A stretch of DNA of 64,000 bases from Siphonodentalium dalli (Eukaryota; Mollusca; Scaphopoda; Gadilida; Siphonodentaliidae), in NCBI GenBank assembly GCA_032622095.1, contig CP136066.1, positions 62,650,609-62,714,608 on the forward strand, given 5' to 3'. The notes under the pieces were generated by a model. It was given only the letters and a program-made list of their open reading frames with translations, did no database searches and was not told where the DNA came from. Each line of letters begins with the position of its first letter. Position 1 is the stretch's first letter. Below are positions 59,199 to 64,000 of this stretch, in pieces. The position numbers and the translations under genes are program-made.

Positions 59199-60053
59199 TA
59201 TTAAGTTATTGAGTACGAAATGTTTGATCAGCGGATTTGTCTGGACGACCGGGCTGACGGAACAAACCCATTTCTAAGGTTCCGCAATTACAGCATAAAG
59301 GGACCAGGGGGCACCAGCCCCCAAAATCTCTTTTATTTTAACTTTCGAGTAAGAGCATGATATTTGTTCTGATAGCACCTGGATACTATACCTATTATAA
59401 CATTAGAACCTTAGAAATGTTTTTTTTTGCAGCATTTTCAGATTAGGGGTCTTTTTGCACGCCCCCAACAAACGTAAACAATCACTTCTATTTTCTTGAT
59501 ATTTGCTATGGTTAATCTCAAATATGTACTAAACACAAAACCACAACTTAAGTCAATTTCTGCAGCATTTTCAGATAAGAAAGGGTAGTTTGACCCAACC
59601 CTTAAAACTGTGGGATTCGTAATTAGTCTGGGATTTTATAGCCTGGGATACCCCTGCACTACTAGGACTTAACTTCATCCAACTAATTTTCTTCCTTAGT
59701 TTGCCCCTCAATGTTAGCATGAAAACTGTGGACACCAGACTCTAGTTGGAAAAACTTGTTTCACATCCCAAAACAGGATGGCTACGAAGGTCTATCGCTC
59801 GCTGTCAATATACATGCATGTATGCCAACGACATGTCGAATTTTATTATACCAACTTCCAAGATGACGACAAAGCTAAGTAAAGACTCTATGTGGGTTTG
59901 GAAGACGACAGTAGCGTGGTCAGATTTCCCGTGGGAACCGGTCTAAAGACGCCTATCATTATGTCGCCGTGTGCCGGTGGAACCAAGTAGATAGCGCATA
60001 ATTTATTGAGAAACTTACTCGCGTTAATACAAAAAATAAGCAATATGTGAGTC
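59199..60053. other. No gene seen
   Basis: Two similar blocks carrying GCAGCATTTTCAGAT (59431 and 59561) suggest an old duplication. Frame 59746-59946 is unassigned. Confidence 0.4.
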
Positions 60054-60514
60054 ATGTGACCCGCCATATCAAATCCAGTCGTAAGTCGGGATTTTGTTTA
60101 CCCTGTGCCAATGCATTCTCTTATATATGCGAGTCGACCATAGGTCGCCTCGCATATATAAGAGAATGCATTGGCCTAACAATTTTTTATAATTGTTTTA
60201 AAATAAATGTTTCTTACAATTTTTAGAACATAAAATAAAAAAACATCTATTACCCTGCAGGGAGCCCCACACATATATAGAAGCATATAGAAGAGTGTCG
60301 CCTGCTCATGTTTGTATGGGGCTCTGTATGGGTGAAATTATAAAATTGTTAAAGAATACAAGAACAAATTATTAAAATTGTAAAAAATTGTTAGGCCAAT
60401 GCATTCTCTTATATATGCGAGGCGACCTATGGTCGACTAGCATATATAAGAGAATGCATTGGCACTGGGTAAAAAAACCCGACTTACGACTGGATTTGAT
60501 ATGGCGGGTCAAAT
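60054..60514. mobile_element. Family B double-hairpin element, copy 3
   Basis: Ends ATGTGACCCGCCATATC and GATATGGCGGGTCAAAT. Palindromes 60107-60175 and 60395-60463, both 69 bp; the second has ACTAGC for ACTCGC. Core (CTGCAGGGAGCCCCACAC ... GGGGCTCTGTATGGG) in the same sense as copy 2. Confidence 0.92.
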
Positions 60515-60876
60515 ATTGCAACCTGTGTGATATACGTTATATCTTGTCCAAAAAAGTATGAAACGTTTTTACATTACACAACAATATATTGCTGCGACGA
60601 AGCGTTTTTCGATCCTTAAATGATTACATTTATAATACTTTGGAATGCAGTTGCATCCGAAATTTCAATTTACACTGGCAGATACCACACACATGGAACA
60701 ACTTCCGACACAGACATATAATTGTGATTAATTACTTGTATCTGTGGTGTCTTCCGAAGCACAACTCAAGTCCATGTGTATCATTGTAGTTTGCTTCCAA
60801 ATTTGAATACAAATAAGATCAATTTTGTATTAACACTAATCGTACAAACTATCAATCAAACAATGCGTGATTTTCT
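60515..60876. other. No gene seen
   Basis: The 66-codon frame at 60589-60789 has no recognisable content. Confidence 0.35.
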
Positions 60877-60880
60877 TTAA

Positions 60881-62078
60881 CCCTTTCAGTGCCAAGGAAC
60901 GATCTCATCGGCCCCAATTTACGGTCTATAGATTTTTTTTTTTGGTTGAATTTTTGTAGGGTATGCTTAACTGGTTAAAACCTTAGGGGCATGTTATAAC
61001 TCAAAAATATCACCAAGTATTCATAGTAATAATTTTGATGCCCATGAAAAACGTAAGATTCCCTGGCACTAAACCTACAAAATAAGTCTGGCACTGAAAG
61101 AGAATAGAATATAAGACAAAATTATTAAAATTGTAAACAATTGTAAACTAGAGGTGTGACTGTCCCAATGGGACTACGGATACCCCCCCTGTTTTTAAAA
61201 TACTAAGATGTTTCACATGTCAGTAAACATTTAGTTAAAATAATAAAATAACAGTTCCCATTGCAGGTGTACAACCATAACCTTAATCTTTAACCTATTG
61301 ACCAAAAAATGTAAGAATAAAAGCTTGGACAAAATTATGTATGTTGCGGAAAAAATTCTAAGTCGAAAAAGGGGAATAACTCCAAACAAAATATGTCGGA
61401 CAGACGTCATAATCGCAGGTGCACAGGTTCCCATGGTACTAAATGTCAGTGCCAAGATTAAAAAACATTGACCGAAAAATGTAGGAATAAAAGCTCGGAC
61501 AAAATTATGCATGTTGCAAAAAAAGTTTCTAAGTCTAAAAAGGGGGATAACTCCACCAAACAATGTCGGACAGACGTCATAATCGCAGGTGCACAAGTTC
61601 CCATGGTACTAAATATCTGTGCCACGTTTTTAAAAAATTGACCGAAAAATGTAGGAATAAAAGCTCGGACAAAAGTATACATGTTGCGAAAATTTTCTAA
61701 GTCGAAAAAGGGGGGATAACTCCAGCAAAAAAAGTCCGACAGACGTCATAATCGCAGGTGCACAGGTTCCCATGGTGGTTGATGTCTGTGCCAAGTTTCA
61801 CGGAAATTGATCAAAAAACGACTGAGAAAAACTCCGGACAAATATGTGTCCACGGACGACGACGGACGGACGGACGACGGACGGACAAGCTGACTCCAGT
61901 ATACCCCCCTAAATTCGTTGCGGGGGGTATAAAAATAATAACAAATGATGAACATTTGTTAGGCCAATGCATTCTCTTATATATGCCAGGCGACATATGG
62001 TCGACTCGCATATATAAGATAATGCATTGGCACAGGGTATATGGGTTGATACAAAAATCGGACTTGGCACTGAAAGCG
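60881..62078 (+). mobile_element. Family D composite element with one hairpin
   Basis: TTAA at 60877-60880 and 62079-62082. Ends CCCTTTCAGTGCCAAGG and TTGGCACTGAAAGCG, a close match to piggyBac-type termini. Another GGCACTGAAAGAG occurs inside (about 61091), so a smaller element with the same ends may lie at the left. An interior block (AAAATTATTAAAATTGTAAAC) matches family B. Only the right hairpin is present (61963-62031). A foreign repeat (61147-61935) sits in the middle. Confidence 0.8.
61147..61935 (-). repeat. ~170-bp tandem repeat unit inserted in family D
   Basis: CAGACGTCATAATCGCAGGTGCAC recurs at about 61400, 61570 and 61741 (period about 170). A GACGGACGGACG run (61857-61890) and a short inverted pair, ATACCCCCC...GGGGGGTAT (61908-61930), follow. 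The left edge has GGATACCCCCCC. This end structure is, from memory, common in molluscan-type genomes. The 121-codon minus-strand frame is repeat translation. Confidence 0.75.
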
Positions 62079-62269
62079 TTAATAAAATATTCCCTCTAAA
62101 CCGCGAAATAACCTCTTGACAGAAAGCTATCGCAAATTCGCCCAATACACACACGATTGGAAAGCGAATGCTACTTAATCGGGTTACATGATTAGATAGC
62201 GATCGATATTAAATCGCAATAACACGTGGTACGCGATGTTAGGATTGAAGTTAGGATTATTGACGAAAT

Positions 62270-62710
62270 AACGGAGATGTTTGAAGAAGTGCTTTCAAAG
62301 AGCGATGTGGTCCTTGGAACCAAACATGTTCTTTGAAAATGTCACCGCATTGTCAGAGGTAATCATGACAACATCGGGGCAATGAATGTACATGTCTTAT
62401 TTCATATAATCATCCTCAAAATCTCAAAACCTATCACCATGTAAATACGTTCAAACAACCATCTTGATAACATTTGTGTTCCATTCTATTGTATCGAGAG
62501 AGGGGCTTCATAATTTGCAAATAAAACTTGTGCCCTGGAATTGTATGCACATAAAATATGTTCAAGTCTAGTCGACATGTTGAAAGCTAATGGTGATGAA
62601 GGGAAATCATGCTCCTTGGAACCAAACAACATCGTTGAAGATGTCGCCACAACTTCAGAGGCAATCATGACAACATCAGAGAAATACATGTACATGTCTC
62701 ATTATATATA
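62270..62710 (+). repeat. Diverged direct duplication
   Basis: CCTTGGAACCAAACA, then a GAAGATGTCGCCAC-like block, CAGAGG-AATCATGACAACATC and TACATGTCTYATT occur at about 62310-62405 and again at about 62615-62705. No gene recognised. Confidence 0.65.
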
Positions 62711-62880
62711 AGCATTCTATTGACTCTACTATCTCTTGACATCTCTTGACATTCTTCGATCAAAAGATGTCAATAAACACAGAGGCGTGAACTATAATGA
62801 GAGCATTCTGTTTTAACAAAAGATCTGCCTACTTTATACACTGGTTATGTGCGGAATACTGCGGGCGATAGAGTCATTGT

Positions 62881-63891
62881 CACAAGGCATCGATCACATT
62901 CGTAGCCAGCTCTTCAAATATGTTACAATTGTAGCTAGATTTTCTATGGCGATCACATTGTAGCCAGCTTTTCATGTTCATGCGGGCCTAATGAACGATA
63001 CTAGTTAGGTTAATCATATTTTTGAGTTGATGAATGAAAACAACTTAAATTTAAATTTAAATGTTTAAGGTGTTTTATCAATGTCGTGAAAATTCTGGAG
63101 TTCTATTACAATATAACTTAATAAACGAACTCTGTTTTGTAGCATGGCGTCGACAATTTAGTCAAGAACGCGATGACGTCATACGTCGCGTCACAAAACA
63201 TTGGAATTAGAAAAGCCAGCTACGAATGTGATCGCCTGTGAAAACTAGCTACATTCGTGCAAACTCCATGCAGGGTTTACCCCCCTTGGTGACTCGGTAA
63301 TACCGCTGCAACCGGCGACATTTCACCCACATTTGGTGGACTTCCGCGAAAATAAGATATATACTAAGCGAACAGCGCAACATGCTGCTCTTGTTAAGCA
63401 TACAAAACATCGAACACAATTTATATAAATTTTGAACCTTAAGTTTGAAAAGTCCCCACTAAAACCGAAGAACTATATTTCGAAACGGTGTGATTCGGTT
63501 CTTCGATTATTTTATCAACACAAAAGTCAAAACGGACACGGACGACAATGTCACGACAACACGCATGGAAAGTCAGACACAAGAGTTATAATTTGCTCCA
63601 AATTTTGACGAGTTGCTTGCGAAAATCGTCAACAAAACTACCGCTCTGATCCTCAATTCTGCCATTAAGTTTTTAGTGCGGGAATCGTTCTCAAAGCACA
63701 TAGGAAATGTGACTTTGGGGCGATCGGTTTTCGCCATTTTGTTCGGAAAACCCCGCGCTAAATATAGAAACGGAAACTAGTACCCAGCCGGTGACAGAGT
63801 CAGAAAGGAAGTATGACTGGTGCGCTCTGGTAGAGATTGACATTTGTGATCGATTTAAAAAGCTGGATACGAATATGATCGGTGCCTTGTG
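62881..63891 (+). mobile_element. Family L TIR element, copy 3 (most complete)
   Basis: CACAAGGCATCGATCACATT at the left is matched by the inverted GATCGGTGCCTTGTG at the right. The neighbouring CGTAGCCAGCTCTT and AAAAGCTGGATACG also pair. The same CGATCACATT-GTAGCCAGC word occurs again internally at 62949 and, inverted, at 63214. The right part (63265-63840) is shared with 780-1345 and 43385-44427. About 1 kb, non-coding. Confidence 0.8.
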
Positions 63892-64000
63892 ATATTGACA
63901 CTATCGGCAATACTGCGCCGCACGGTAAGACGCCTCATAAAGGTTACAAGAAAACTAAGATGCATGCATCAGGTCACACATGAACTATTTATCATAGAAT

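Noticed and set aside
61231-61596. 121-codon minus-strand frame with repeated phrases
   Set aside because: Encoded by the ~170-bp tandem repeat; the repeated peptide follows the DNA repeat and shows no family match.

Overview
The window is eukaryotic nuclear DNA, most likely from a marine invertebrate. It is AT-rich, almost free of long open frames, and full of short inverted-repeat transposons, foldback palindromes and tandem repeats. Its one convincing gene is an intronless-CDS metazoan rhodopsin-class GPCR at 49719-50852 (+). Several small repeats, such as the GTCC runs and an element ending in a short C-rich/G-rich inverted pair near 61.9 kb, remind me of lophotrochozoan genomes. That placement is a weak inference.

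Layout. 0-13 kb: diverged dispersed repeats, one interrupted copy of a GCGC/AATATCGCAATATT element (family K, 3.4-5.25 kb), a TIR element, minisatellites and a cluster of related repeat units (11.2-12.8 kb). 13-15 kb: a 203-bp palindromic MITE and one unassigned 104-codon frame. 15.3-20.35 kb: a 353-bp satellite of about 9.5 direct units plus one isolated inverted unit. Two consecutive three-unit blocks repeat as a 1,059-bp higher-order unit. 20.6-28.7 kb: ~200-bp, ~480-bp and ~450-bp tandem repeats, double-hairpin elements, a tRNA-derived SINE-like unit and a GATAAACGAC array. 29-37 kb: several MITE families, a ~0.75-kb foldback and a hAT-type MITE with an 8-bp target duplication. 38-42.7 kb: a very large foldback, with ~1.2-kb inverted arms around ~2.2 kb of minisatellite. 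43-49 kb: nested insertions. 49-51 kb: the GPCR. 51-64 kb: more copies of the same element families.

The most striking system is a 69-bp near-perfect palindrome, usually present twice per element as an inverted pair. It occurs in about ten elements whose outer ends fall into at least four sets. Three sets (families A, C, D) start with CCCTT next to TTAA, as piggyBac-type transposons do. The fourth (family B) ends in ATGTGACCCGCC and does not sit at TTAA. The hairpin centre keeps one mismatch that distinguishes its two strands, and substitutions in it are often matched on the opposite arm. No transposase was found, so all these elements look non-autonomous. Apart from the GPCR and possibly one small frame, the genes do not form a pathway. 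The window is mainly a record of mobile and tandem DNA.
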